Shown here in pieces: positions 25,693 to 33,521 of a stretch of DNA of 64,000 nucleotides. Both the position numbers and the translations under genes were made by a program. The first letter of the stretch is position 1. Every line of letters starts with the position of its first letter. The notes below the pieces were generated by a model. That model was not told where the DNA came from. It saw nothing but the letters and a program-made list of their open reading frames with translations, and did not search any database. Source of the DNA: Actinoallomurus sp040655075 (GTDB taxonomy: Bacteria; Actinomycetota; Actinomycetes; Streptosporangiales; Streptosporangiaceae); the NCBI RefSeq assembly GCF_040655075.1, contig NZ_JBFAJC010000009.1, positions 186,001 to 250,000 on the forward strand, in the 5' to 3' direction.

Positions 25693-27468
25693 ATGCTGAA
25701 GCGTGTGCTGATGGCATTGGTCGTGGTGGCGGCGGCACTGGCCGGGGTGACGCCCGCGTCCGCGGCGACCAGTTCGCTGAGCCTGGACCAGAGCTCGTAC
25801 GTGCAGGGCCAGACGATCGTCGCCTCCTACACCGCGGCCCAGGTGAGCTCGACGAACTGGGTCGGGATCTACAAGTCGGGCCAGACGCCGGGCAGTGTGG
25901 CGTCCACGATGTGGAGGTACGCACCGAACGCGTCGGGGAGCGTCAGTTTCGCGACCGATTCGCTGGCGACCGGCAGCTACGTCGCCTACCTCCTCTACAA
26001 CGACGGGTACACGGTCCTCGCGGGGCCGCAGCCGTTCACCGTGACGGCTCCCTCCGCCGGCACCAACCTGATCGTGAACGGCGACGCCGAGTCGGGTGAC
26101 CCGTCCACCAGCGGGTACGACAGCGTGACGCTGCCCGGTTGGACCGTCACCGGAACCCCCACGGCGGTCTCGTACAGCGTCGGAGCGGGCTTTCCCACCT
26201 CCTCCACGCCCGGCCCGTCGAACCGGGGCGGCGCGTTCTTCGCGGGCGGGCCGGTGGGCAGCGGATCGCTCACCCAGACCGTGGACGTGTCGAGCGCCGC
26301 GAGTCAGATCGACGGCGGCGGCGTGACGTACTCGCTGTCCGGCTGGCTCGGCGGCTACGCCGGTGAGATGTCGTCGGCGACGGTGAAGATCACGTTCCAG
26401 AACGCGGGCGGATCATCGCTCGGCACGGGCCAGATCGGGCCGGTCACCGCCTCGGACCGCGGTAACACGACGTCCCTACTTCAGCGCGCGGCGTCCGGTG
26501 GCGTGCCGTCCGGAACCCGGAGCATCGCGGTCGTCGTCTCGCTCACCGGCGACCCGGCGCGCGACACGGCGAACAAGTACAACGACGCGTACGCCGACAG
26601 CCTCTCCCTCAGCCTGACCGGCGCCTCGGTCACTCCGGGCACGCTCACGCCACCGCCGTCCAGCGTCCCGGGCTTCGACCACGTGTTCTTCACCGTTCTG
26701 GAGAACCGGGCGTACGACCAGGTCATCGGCAACAGCGCCGCCCCCTACCTGACCGGGCTCGCGGGCGGCAACGTCACGCTCGCCCAGTCGTACGGCGTGG
26801 TGCACCCGAGCGACCCGAACTACATGGCCGTCGCGGGCGGCAGCACGTTCGGCTACACCAGCAATCCGTTCCCGTCCGACATCGGCAAGATCAATGCCCC
26901 GCACATCGGCGACCGGATCGAGAGTGTCGGCAAGACGTGGCGCTCGTACGTCGAGGACATGGGGACGCCGTGCAACTCCACCAAGAACGGCAACTACGAC
27001 CCCGACGACGTGCCGTTCTGGTTCTTCAAGGACCTCATGCCGGTGGGCGGCGCCCGGTGCCAGGACAAGATCCAGCCGATCACCGGACTCTGGACCGACC
27101 TGGGAACGGCCGCGACCACGCCGAACTTCGTCTGGTTCGAGCCGAACAGCTGCAACAGCATGCACAACTGCGACACCGCGACGGGCGACACCTGGTTCAG
27201 GAACAACATGCCGAAGATCTTCAACTCGCCGGCCTGGACCCGGCAGCGCTCCCTGCTGATCATCACGTTCGACGAGGACGACGACGCGCACGCCCAGCGC
27301 ATCCCAACGATCGTGGTGGGCTCGCCCGGCACGACCAGGACCGGCTACCGGTCCGACGTCCACTACACGCATTACAGCATGCTGCGGACGATGGAGAGCG
27401 CGCTCGGCCTGGCCACCCTGACCAGGAACGACAAGTACGCCGTACCGCTCAACGACGTGTGGCCATGA
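25693..27468 (+). CDS. secreted phosphoesterase (phospholipase C/acid phosphatase family)
   Basis: A 591-residue exported enzyme. Signal peptide MLKRVLMALVVVAAALAG, cleaved near PASA-A. Residues about 30-120 form an Ig-like domain. Residues about 125-310 form a lectin/DUF642-like sandwich (NLIVNGDAESG, GWTVTG). The C-terminal catalytic domain of PF04185 type has HVFFTVLENRAYDQVIG, GVVHPSDPNYMAVAGGST, APHIGDRIES and LLIITFDEDDD as metal-binding blocks. It should hydrolyse phosphoesters outside the cell. The start has GGAGGG upstream. No close operon neighbours; likely phosphate or stress regulated, though I see no clear PHO box. Confidence 0.85.
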   Translation: MLKRVLMALVVVAAALAGVTPASAATSSLSLDQSSYVQGQTIVASYTAAQVSSTNWVGIYKSGQTPGSVASTMWRYAPNASGSVSFATDSLATGSYVAYLLYNDGYTVLAGPQPFTVTAPSAGTNLIVNGDAESGDPSTSGYDSVTLPGWTVTGTPTAVSYSVGAGFPTSSTPGPSNRGGAFFAGGPVGSGSLTQTVDVSSAASQIDGGGVTYSLSGWLGGYAGEMSSATVKITFQNAGGSSLGTGQIGPVTASDRGNTTSLLQRAASGGVPSGTRSIAVVVSLTGDPARDTANKYNDAYADSLSLSLTGASVTPGTLTPPPSSVPGFDHVFFTVLENRAYDQVIGNSAAPYLTGLAGGNVTLAQSYGVVHPSDPNYMAVAGGSTFGYTSNPFPSDIGKINAPHIGDRIESVGKTWRSYVEDMGTPCNSTKNGNYDPDDVPFWFFKDLMPVGGARCQDKIQPITGLWTDLGTAATTPNFVWFEPNSCNSMHNCDTATGDTWFRNNMPKIFNSPAWTRQRSLLIITFDEDDDAHAQRIPTIVVGSPGTTRTGYRSDVHYTHYSMLRTMESALGLATLTRNDKYAVPLNDVWP

Positions 27469-27516
27469 CCCCGTGCGCGGCCTTGATCTCACGCATGGGA
27501 GGCGCGGCACAGGCGC

Positions 27517-27813
27517 ATGGCTCCGGTAGTGGGTGAGGTTGACGACCTGGCCCCGTGGCGGTATGTCGTCAACGACGTGGCCGAACGGTTCGCGCCAGTC
27601 CGGCACCAGGCCGAATCGGTACCAAGCCGATGGCACGTGATCTTCTCCGCACCCGATGGCGGCCGCCGGCGCTCATACGCGGCCCATTTCGTGTGGGGCC
27701 TGCTGCAGGCCGTGGAAGAACTTCCCGGCTGCGTTCTGGGGGCCCACCCCCGCGTGCGCCAGGAGCACAGCCAGGACTGGCCGATCATGTACTGCTCGCC
27801 GAGCTGCGTGTGA
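27517..27813 (+). CDS. small hypothetical protein
   Basis: A 98-residue frame with the GC-rich third-position pattern of real genes in this window, encoding a compact acidic/aromatic protein (PWRYVVNDVAERFAPVRHQ, SRWHVIFSAPDGGRRRSYAA, FVWGLLQAVEELPGC). No family recognised, no signal peptide or membrane helix. The ribosome site before ATG 27517 is weak (GAGGCG further upstream). It could be spurious; no alternative gene on either strand of this interval looks better. Confidence 0.4.
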   Translation: MAPVVGEVDDLAPWRYVVNDVAERFAPVRHQAESVPSRWHVIFSAPDGGRRRSYAAHFVWGLLQAVEELPGCVLGAHPRVRQEHSQDWPIMYCSPSCV

Positions 27814-27930
27814 CCCGAACGCGCAGCACCCGACGCCTCGCTCCGGGCGCTTGCGACGACGTCAGACTCCGGCTCGGGCATGGCACGCCCTCCGCTCCTT
27901 GGAGTGAGACTCAACGATCACGGTCGCCGG

Positions 27931-28404
27931 TCAGAACAGGTCGGCCAGCCGCTCGATCAGCGGCGCCGCGGCGTCGAGAGTCGCGATCTCTTCGGAAGTG
28001 AAGGACGTCGCCATCGCCGCTGCCATCCTGTCGGCGACGGCGCTGCGCTCGGAACTCAGCGCGGCCCGGCCGGGATCGGTGACCGTGAGCAGCCAGCGAC
28101 GCCCGTCAGTGGGATCAGCGGTACGGGTCACCAGCCCACGGTCTTCCAGAACCGCGACGGTGGCGCCCATCGCCTGGGGAGTGATCTGCTCACGCCTGGC
28201 CAGTTCTGCAGTGGTGACCGGACCCAGCCGTTCGAGCCGCGAGAGGGCCGTCAGCTGCGGGCCCGTCAAATCTCCCTCGCTCAGCGCTTCGTGACTGCGG
28301 CGCCTGAACGTGCTGATGCTGATCCGCAACCTCGTGGCAACCCCGATCAACGCGGGGTTCGAGTCAAGGGTTTCGGTGCGGTCGTCCGATGCTCGTGAAG
28401 TCAC
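27931..28404 (-). CDS. MarR-family transcriptional regulator
   Basis: A 157-residue winged-helix MarR protein: dimerisation helices at both ends, DNA-binding core LTGPQLTALSRLERLGPVTT and AELARREQITPQAMGATVAV, and the wing with VTRTADPTDGRRWLL. The start appears to be a GTG at 28404 directly next to a 50-bp perfect palindrome at 28405-28454, with no ribosome site between, so the mRNA may be leaderless or begin within the palindrome. It diverges from the broken carboxymuconolactone-decarboxylase-like and SMP-30-like genes, which were presumably its targets. Confidence 0.9.
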   Translation of the reverse strand: MTSRASDDRTETLDSNPALIGVATRLRISISTFRRRSHEALSEGDLTGPQLTALSRLERLGPVTTAELARREQITPQAMGATVAVLEDRGLVTRTADPTDGRRWLLTVTDPGRAALSSERSAVADRMAAAMATSFTSEEIATLDAAAPLIERLADLF

Positions 28405-28454
28405 ATTAGAAGTCTAGCTTTGCAAGGTCGACCTTGCAAAGCTAGACTTCTAAT
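28405..28454. promoter_or_regulatory. 50-bp perfect palindrome between marR and divergent genes (likely MarR operator)
   Basis: The sequence from 28405 to 28454 is exactly self-complementary, centred on TCGA at 28428-28431. Each arm runs ATTAGAAGTCTAGCTTTGCA then AGG. The inner part CTTTGCAAGG/CCTTGCAAAG resembles MarR-type operators. It is much more AT-rich than its surroundings and fills the short space between the divergent genes, so it should contain both operator and promoter elements. Such a symmetric site would let one dimer pair block both directions. Length and perfection are unusual. Confidence 0.8.
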
Positions 28455-28528
28455 ATTCGATGTCCGGCCTTGGGGACCAGCGGAACGACCAACTGGCGCT
28501 TTCAAGTGCGGAGCGCGTCGAAATCGAT

Positions 28529-28768
28529 GTGAGGAGAAGATCCACGCGGCTGCCGTTGCTCCGCCCGGCGGAGCTGACCACCGGGCAGCGTGCCCTGTAT
28601 GACGCCTGCGGCGCGCCGCCCGGGCTGCTATCCGACACCGCGGTCGCCCGGCTCGGCCGGCCGGGCTTCGACGCGGTGGTGTTCATCGTCATCCACTACC
28701 TGGCGCTCGGCACCCTGCTCAACGCGTACGACGTCCCCGCGGGCCGTGCCGTCGCCTGGCTCCCCTAA
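28529..28768 (+). pseudogene. internally deleted carboxymuconolactone-decarboxylase-like gene
   Basis: The frame encodes a CMD-family N-terminus (STRLPLLRPAELTTGQRALY) joined after a few residues to a CMD-family C-terminus (FDAVVFIVIHYLALGTLLNA, YDVPAG). The roughly 100-residue middle with the CxxC/His active-site block is absent. The frame stays open, so a short protein of about 79 residues could be made, but it would lack the catalytic part. Probable start GTG 28529. It sits directly beyond the MarR palindrome, as the first divergent target. Confidence 0.65.
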
Positions 28769-28875
28769 GGAGGAGGTCATGCCCGATATCAATGAGACCA
28801 GGGCCCTGCTTGAGGATCCGGACGCGTTCGGCACGTTCGGGCGGTTGATACCCATCCGAATGGCAGGAGCATGCC

Positions 28876-29567
28876 ATGGCCATCGCCCCACTGCCCGAGG
28901 TCACCGTCACCCCGATCGCCTACTTCCCCGAGAAGTACTTCCTGGAGAACCTGGCCGTGCGCGCCGACGGGTCGGTGCTGATCACCGCCGTGCTCCAGCA
29001 GGAGCTCTGGTACGTTCCCGGCCCCGCCCGCGCGCTCGCCGACCCGGTGCTCGTGCACGCCTTCGACCACCCAGTCACCGGCATCGTCGAGGTCGAGCCG
29101 GACATGTTCGTCTTGAGCCTCACCGAGGGCTACACCACGCACGAGTCCCACCTGGTCCGGCTCGACCTGAACGGCTGGGCCCCGGGCACCCCGGTCACCC
29201 CTGAGGTCATCTTCACCTTCGACGACCGAGTGCGAGCGCTGAACGGCAGCTGCCTGCTCGGGCCGGGCGTGCTGGCCGTCGCGGACTGCTTCGCCGGCCT
29301 GATCTGGCGGGTCGACCTGACCGAAGGGGCCCGCGGCGCGACCGCGCGGGTCTGGGCCGAGCACGACACCATGGCCGAGGACCCCGACGGCGAAATCCCC
29401 TGGCCGCCGCAGCCCGGCGTCAACGGCGTGCGCGGGCTCGCGTCCCCAGTAGCGATGAGGGCCGCGTGCTGTACGTGACCACGGACGGCGGCACGACCGC
29501 GCCGCCGCAGGGCGTCGTCCGCAACGCCGCCCTGCTCCGCGTCGAACTCACCCACGGCATCCGGTAG
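28876..29567 (+). pseudogene. SMP-30/gluconolactonase-like gene with frameshift and deletion
   Basis: From ATG 28876 the frame gives a beta-propeller of the SMP-30/lactonohydrolase type (YFPEKYFLENLAVRADGSVL, GIVEVEPDMFVLSLTEG, LGPGVLAVADCFAGLIWRVD, PQPGVNGVR). At about 29445 it shifts: the original frame ends with an unrelated tail at 29478, while the family-like ending DEGRVLYVTTDGGTTAPP to the stop at 29567 is in another frame. The propeller is also short for the family, so a deletion is likely as well. A short leader frame with a perfect AAGGAGG site starts at 28779 (MPDINETRALLEDPDAFGTF) and may be the stump of another lost gene. Confidence 0.65.
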
Positions 29568-29694
29568 AGGAGAAGCCCGTGAACCGGCACAGCGAAATCG
29601 TCACCACCGGCCCGATATCGAACGATACCGAGGATCTGGTGCCCGCACGGTCGCGGGAAAGGTCATCCTCGTGTCAGGAGCGTGAGCACGGTTG

Positions 29695-30378
29695 TCACGT
29701 CCGGCGGCGCGTCCGGCGGCGATGCTTGGGAGCGGAGTGCTTTTGCGGGGGCTTCTTACGGGCGGGTTGTTGTTGGGGGGTGCGGCCACGGGAGCTGTTG
29801 GGGGTGCGGCCGCGGACGATGCCGATCAGCTCCTCCATGAGGTCGGTCGTCGCGGCCTCGATCCAGGCCAGGCCGATTTGGGACTGGGGGGCGTCGGTCA
29901 CGGTGCGGTAGGTGAGGTCTTTGCGGTGGTGAAGGCGGGCCAGAGACTGGGGGAGCAGTAGGACGCCGGCCCCCGACGCCACCAGCTCGATCGCGTCCGC
30001 CGTGCTCTTGGGACGGGTGAAGGCAGGCTGCCCGGGGCGGTCGACCCAGGCCAAGACCTCGTCGAGCGGCTCGAACACATCCTCGTCGGCGAGATCGGCA
30101 AGCTCCACCTCCTCGACCGCGGCCACCGCGTGATCCTTCGGCACCACCACCACGGTCGTCTCCAGGTATAGCGGGATCACATGGAGGGCCTCGCGGTCGA
30201 CGGGCAGGCGCACGAACGCCGCGTCCACGCCGCCGTCCCGCAGCAGGGGGACAGCCTCGGCGGCGGGTATCTGAATCAGCCGAAGCGGCACTTCCCACAC
30301 CCGCTCGGCCCACACCCCGGCCCACTTCCCGGGCGTCACCCCCGGCGCGTAGGCCAACCGGAACTCACCCGTCGTCAC
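29695..30378 (-). CDS. LysR-type substrate-binding domain protein without DNA-binding domain
   Basis: A 227-residue protein equal to the ligand-binding half of a LysR regulator: FRLAYAPGVTPGKWAGVWAE, DAAFVRLPVDREALHVIPLY, VVVVPKDHAVA, ELVASGAGVLLLPQSLA. There is no helix-turn-helix. The last 35 residues are a lysine/arginine/proline-rich tail (PARKKPPQKHSAPKHRRR) that could bind nucleic acid or wall polymers. It is divergent from the DUF5997 gene 55 bases away; these two are commonly paired in actinobacteria. Function is not established; the pair may form a small sensor module. Confidence 0.85.
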   Translation of the reverse strand: MTTGEFRLAYAPGVTPGKWAGVWAERVWEVPLRLIQIPAAEAVPLLRDGGVDAAFVRLPVDREALHVIPLYLETTVVVVPKDHAVAAVEEVELADLADEDVFEPLDEVLAWVDRPGQPAFTRPKSTADAIELVASGAGVLLLPQSLARLHHRKDLTYRTVTDAPQSQIGLAWIEAATTDLMEELIGIVRGRTPNSSRGRTPQQQPARKKPPQKHSAPKHRRRTRRRT

Positions 30379-30433
30379 CTTCTCAGCCTAGCCGCGTCCA
30401 GACGGCTCCCTCCCGCTGGCTACCCTTGACGTC

Positions 30434-30817
30434 ATGAGCACGTCCAAGGCGAAGACCCCCCAGACCATGAAGCCGGCGACCGCGGCCAAGAAGCTGGGGA
30501 TCCTGCTGTCGGCAGCGCCCGCCGAATTCCAGGAGGGCGTCGTCTCCCGGGACGAGCTGAACGCGCTCCAGGCCGACCCGCCCTCTTGGCTCGCCGAGCT
30601 GCGTCGCGAGGGTCCCCACCCCCGCCAGGTCGTCGCCGCCAAGCTCCGCGTCTCCGCCTCGGGCCTGGCCCGCGCCGGCATCACGGCCCCCCTCACCACC
30701 GCCGAGATCGAGACCTTGAAGGCCGAAAACCCCGACTGGCTAGAACGCGAGCAGGCCATCCAAACCGGGGTCCGCCAAGAGGAGTTCCGCCTCAAGCAGC
30801 AGCGCGCCAAGGCCTGA
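30434..30817 (+). CDS. DUF5997 family protein
   Basis: A 127-residue basic protein of the actinobacterial DUF5997 family: MKPATAAKKLGILLSAAP, EFQEGVVSRDELNALQADPP, WLAELRREGPHPRQVVAAKL, ENPDWLEREQA. It is predicted largely helical and soluble. It is transcribed divergently from the LysR-type substrate-binding protein with a 55-base shared promoter region. Function is unknown; the repeated SRDELNAL and TTAEIETLK phrasing suggests two copies of a small helical unit. Confidence 0.85.
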   Translation: MSTSKAKTPQTMKPATAAKKLGILLSAAPAEFQEGVVSRDELNALQADPPSWLAELRREGPHPRQVVAAKLRVSASGLARAGITAPLTTAEIETLKAENPDWLEREQAIQTGVRQEEFRLKQQRAKA

Positions 30818-30884
30818 CCCACGGGAACGCGGTAGGACTCTGCGGTACCGGGCACGGATTGGCCGCAGCCGTGATGCGCTCAGC

Positions 30885-31319
30885 TCAGCTGGTGCGCAAT
30901 GCATTGATGATCGCGGTGGCCTCGTCCACCAAGTCGATGGGGCAGCCCCAGTAATCGTAGATGCCTCCGCGAGCACGGTTACTGCCGCAGATGACGAATA
31001 CTCCGGTGCCCAGCTCGGTCTTCAGGTGGGTGGCCAGCCATCCGACGAAGCCGCTGTTGTCCAGTTCGGGCGGGAAGTGGAAGGAGAAGATCCCGAATTG
31101 TTCGACATCCCGGTGCTCTTGTGCGAGCGGGACAAGTCGGCTCCAGCTCTCGCTGTCTCGGACTACCGCCAGTGTGTCACCGGTGAGCGCCGGTGGCCGG
31201 TCTGCGGGGGATTCTTCGAAGCACCAGATGCCGTCGTGCACGACAATCTCGGCCAGGGCGATCACACGACGTAGACGTTCTTCTGTCTGCTGCGGAGTCT
31301 CCACGCTGACACTGACCAT
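30885..31319 (-). CDS. DUF6196 family protein
   Basis: A 144-residue protein that I recognise as DUF6196-like: SVSVETPQQTEERLRRVIAL, VHDGIWCFEESPADRPP, FGIFSFHFPPELDNSGFVGW and GSNRARGGIYDYWGCPID. ATG 31319 has CAGGAG at the right distance, favouring it over an in-frame ATG 63 bases upstream. The protein looks soluble and alpha/beta with two conserved cysteines. Function unknown. It stands alone, facing the DUF5997 gene. Confidence 0.8.
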   Translation of the reverse strand: MVSVSVETPQQTEERLRRVIALAEIVVHDGIWCFEESPADRPPALTGDTLAVVRDSESWSRLVPLAQEHRDVEQFGIFSFHFPPELDNSGFVGWLATHLKTELGTGVFVICGSNRARGGIYDYWGCPIDLVDEATAIINALRTS

Positions 31320-32031
31320 GGCGAGGTCTCCTGATTCTTGCGGCAGGGATCTGCTCTGGGGGTTATCGGAGGGTCGTCCCATGCCAGACGTGGCGCCTCG
31401 GCAAGTCGACGGCCATCGTAACGCCGTCGCGGCCTCGTTTATTTCGTTCCTGGCCGTGCCTGTTCGGCCTCTGAACCAGGAGAAGGCCAGGTGCCTGCCA
31501 TTGAGATATGTTCATGCGTAATGGCATCGACTCGGCTGTCGAGGAGCACCCTGATCTCGGAATCGTTCGAAGTCATTGTTGCAGCCTCCGCTCAGGAAAT
31601 CTGACCGCCACCAGTTCGCCTGGCGACGGTCCCTGTGGTCTCAGTAGTACGACGACACAGCCCCTCGGAATGTCAGGCGACGCGCCGACCTCACAGTTCG
31701 ATGCGATGTCTCGTCGAACCGAGCGCCGAACTCCACCCGATCGAAGGCGCCGAGTAGATCGCGCGCTTCTTCGCCGGTCAGGCCAGTGCGGTACCCAACG
31801 TGACGATCCTCACCGGGTGACACCCGCGCAGACGCTCGTGTTTCGGCACTTCAGGGATGTCGTCGTCATCCATCCAGACACGGGTGGGGCTGGCGAAGCC
31901 CGTGCGGAGTGGCGCAGGGACGGATCGGTGCCCAGCAGGCGTCTTCCCCGGCTCCGTGGGGAGTCGCTCGCCCGCCAGGCGAAGATCGACCAACACGGTC
32001 GATACACGACCAACGTTGGTTGAACGCGGCA
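31320..32031. other. 712-base stretch without a recognisable gene
   Basis: Codon pattern here is irregular and GC content locally lower. A minus-strand frame around 31641-31823 (HVGYRTGLTGEEARDLLGAF, DRVEFGARFDETSH) reads like a fragment of a real protein and is followed upstream, in a different frame, by FASPTRVWMDDDDIPEVPKH. I cannot assign a family. The stretch may hold another decayed gene. Confidence 0.35.
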
Positions 32032-32580
32032 CTAATACGGGTGCCGGTCGGGCTTGTCCGCCCAGGCATGGTACGCCCGGGCGCCGAGTTCAGGGTGGAT
32101 CTGCTTGATCGAGAGCCTCCGCTGTTCGATGGGCTTCTCGAAGTCCTCGTACTGGAAGGCGTCGTCGAACCCGATCTCCCGGGTGGCCTTGAAGTCGCAG
32201 GCGAAGTAGACGGCGTCGATCCGCGACCAGTAGATGGCGCTCATGCACATGGGGCAGGGGGCGCCACTGCTGTAGACCGAGCAGCCCTTCAGCATCCGTG
32301 CTCGCTCGGGAACGATGTCAGGGGATCCCTCGGGACGTGGGATGAGCGTCAGCGTCGCCTCGTTGTTGTGCTCCTCCGGTATGGAGGGAGCGCGGGGGTT
32401 CAGGATCTGCACGGCCTTGCGGATCGCCTCGACCTCACCGTGGGCGGTGGGGTCGCCGGTGAGAAGGACACGGTTCTGGCCGCGAGCGATGATCTCGCCG
32501 TCGCGGGTGATGACCGCGCCGAAGGGGCCGCCCCAGGCGTTACGGACGGACTCGGTGGCCAGGCGCACGGCTTCCGCCAT
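32032..32580 (-). CDS. nucleoside deaminase (cytidine/guanine deaminase family)
   Basis: A 182-residue zinc deaminase. The metal-binding and catalytic blocks are TAHGEVEAIRKA (His and Glu) and SSGAPCPMCMSAIYWS (two Cys). The N-terminus MAEAVRLATESVRNAWGGPF is the usual opening of the tRNA-adenosine/guanine deaminase group, preceded by GAGGA. The C-terminal EKPIEQRRLSIKQIHPE resembles guanine deaminase-like proteins. It likely deaminates a purine or pyrimidine base in the cytosol. Its 5' end abuts a truncated monooxygenase-like gene on the other strand, suggesting a deletion junction. Confidence 0.9.
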   Translation of the reverse strand: MAEAVRLATESVRNAWGGPFGAVITRDGEIIARGQNRVLLTGDPTAHGEVEAIRKAVQILNPRAPSIPEEHNNEATLTLIPRPEGSPDIVPERARMLKGCSVYSSGAPCPMCMSAIYWSRIDAVYFACDFKATREIGFDDAFQYEDFEKPIEQRRLSIKQIHPELGARAYHAWADKPDRHPY

Positions 32581-32630
32581 GAAGTCCTCGCAAAGGCCGC
32601 GAAGACGATTATCGGCGCTGGCAGGAACGC

Positions 32631-33485
32631 GTGAACACGGTCGCGCGCGCCTTCGAGGGATTCGAGGAGACGGAGGCGCACCCGCCCGGGCCCGGAGCTC
32701 AGGATGTATGGGTGGTCATCTACCGGTTCTCCGACCTCACCCGGCTGACCGCGTGGCTCGGCTCCCCAGCGCGCGGAGAGCTGCTCGACGAGGGCCGGCC
32801 GCTGTTCGACGGTCCGGCGAAGCAGGAGGTCCTCGCCGGGGAGGCGCCGAGGCAGGATGCCATCACCGCGGTCATCTCGCACCGGGTGAGACCGGGTCGC
32901 GAGCAGGACTTCGTGCGCTGGCAGGAGAAGGCGCGGAACGCCCAGGGGCGGTTCCCCGGCTTCATGGGCTTCGAACTCTTCAGACCGGTGCCGGGTATTC
33001 AGGAGAACTGGGTCGCCATATTCAGGTTCGACACGCGTGAACATCTGAATGACTGGCTCGAGTCGGAAACCCGGCAGAAACTGCTGGCGGAAGGCCGCCG
33101 ATACTTCGCCGAATACGAGCTCAGCAAGATCGGCTCGGCCTTCAGCGGCTGGTTCCGGTTCGGCGGCGAATCCGAGGCAGGGCTTCCGCCCAACTGGAAG
33201 CAGGCCATGTGCGTGCTGCTCGCCCTGTATCCCACCGTAATGATCCTCACGCTGACGGCCGGCAAGGTCTTCGAGATGGCGGGGATACCGGGATACGCCG
33301 CGATGTTCCTCAGCAACGTGCTGAGCGTCAGCATCCTCACCTGGCTGATGATGCCGCTGGTGAACAGGGTTCTGGCCTTCTGGCTGGCGCCCGGAGGGGC
33401 GCTCCCTCGGCAGGTGGCGGGCGTCGCCGTGGTCGTTCTCTGCTACCTGCTGTTCGTCGGGATCTTCGGCGTGATCGCGGGTTAG
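32631..33485 (+). CDS. antibiotic-biosynthesis-monooxygenase (ABM) domain membrane protein, apparently 5'-truncated
   Basis: A 284-residue product: residues 1-75 are the second half of an ABM dimeric ferredoxin-like domain, residues 78-170 a complete one (AVISHRVRPGREQDFVRWQE, FPGFMGFELFRPV, WVAIFRFDTREHL), then three membrane helices (VLLALYPTVMILTLTAG and so on). The family normally begins one ABM half earlier. Upstream, in frame, GREDDYRRWQER continues the missing domain until a stop at 32580, exactly where the divergent deaminase begins. So the 5' end and promoter have been lost; GTG 32631 is only the first possible start. Expression is doubtful. Confidence 0.65.
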   Translation: MNTVARAFEGFEETEAHPPGPGAQDVWVVIYRFSDLTRLTAWLGSPARGELLDEGRPLFDGPAKQEVLAGEAPRQDAITAVISHRVRPGREQDFVRWQEKARNAQGRFPGFMGFELFRPVPGIQENWVAIFRFDTREHLNDWLESETRQKLLAEGRRYFAEYELSKIGSAFSGWFRFGGESEAGLPPNWKQAMCVLLALYPTVMILTLTAGKVFEMAGIPGYAAMFLSNVLSVSILTWLMMPLVNRVLAFWLAPGGALPRQVAGVAVVVLCYLLFVGIFGVIAG

Positions 33486-33521
33486 CCGGCCGCGGCGGAT
33501 GGTGACACGAGGAGGTGCCCC

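Noticed and set aside
31508..32023. A 171-codon plus-strand frame in the 31.3-32.0 kb gap
   Set aside because: Amino-acid composition and codon use are not coding-like, and no ribosome site is present.
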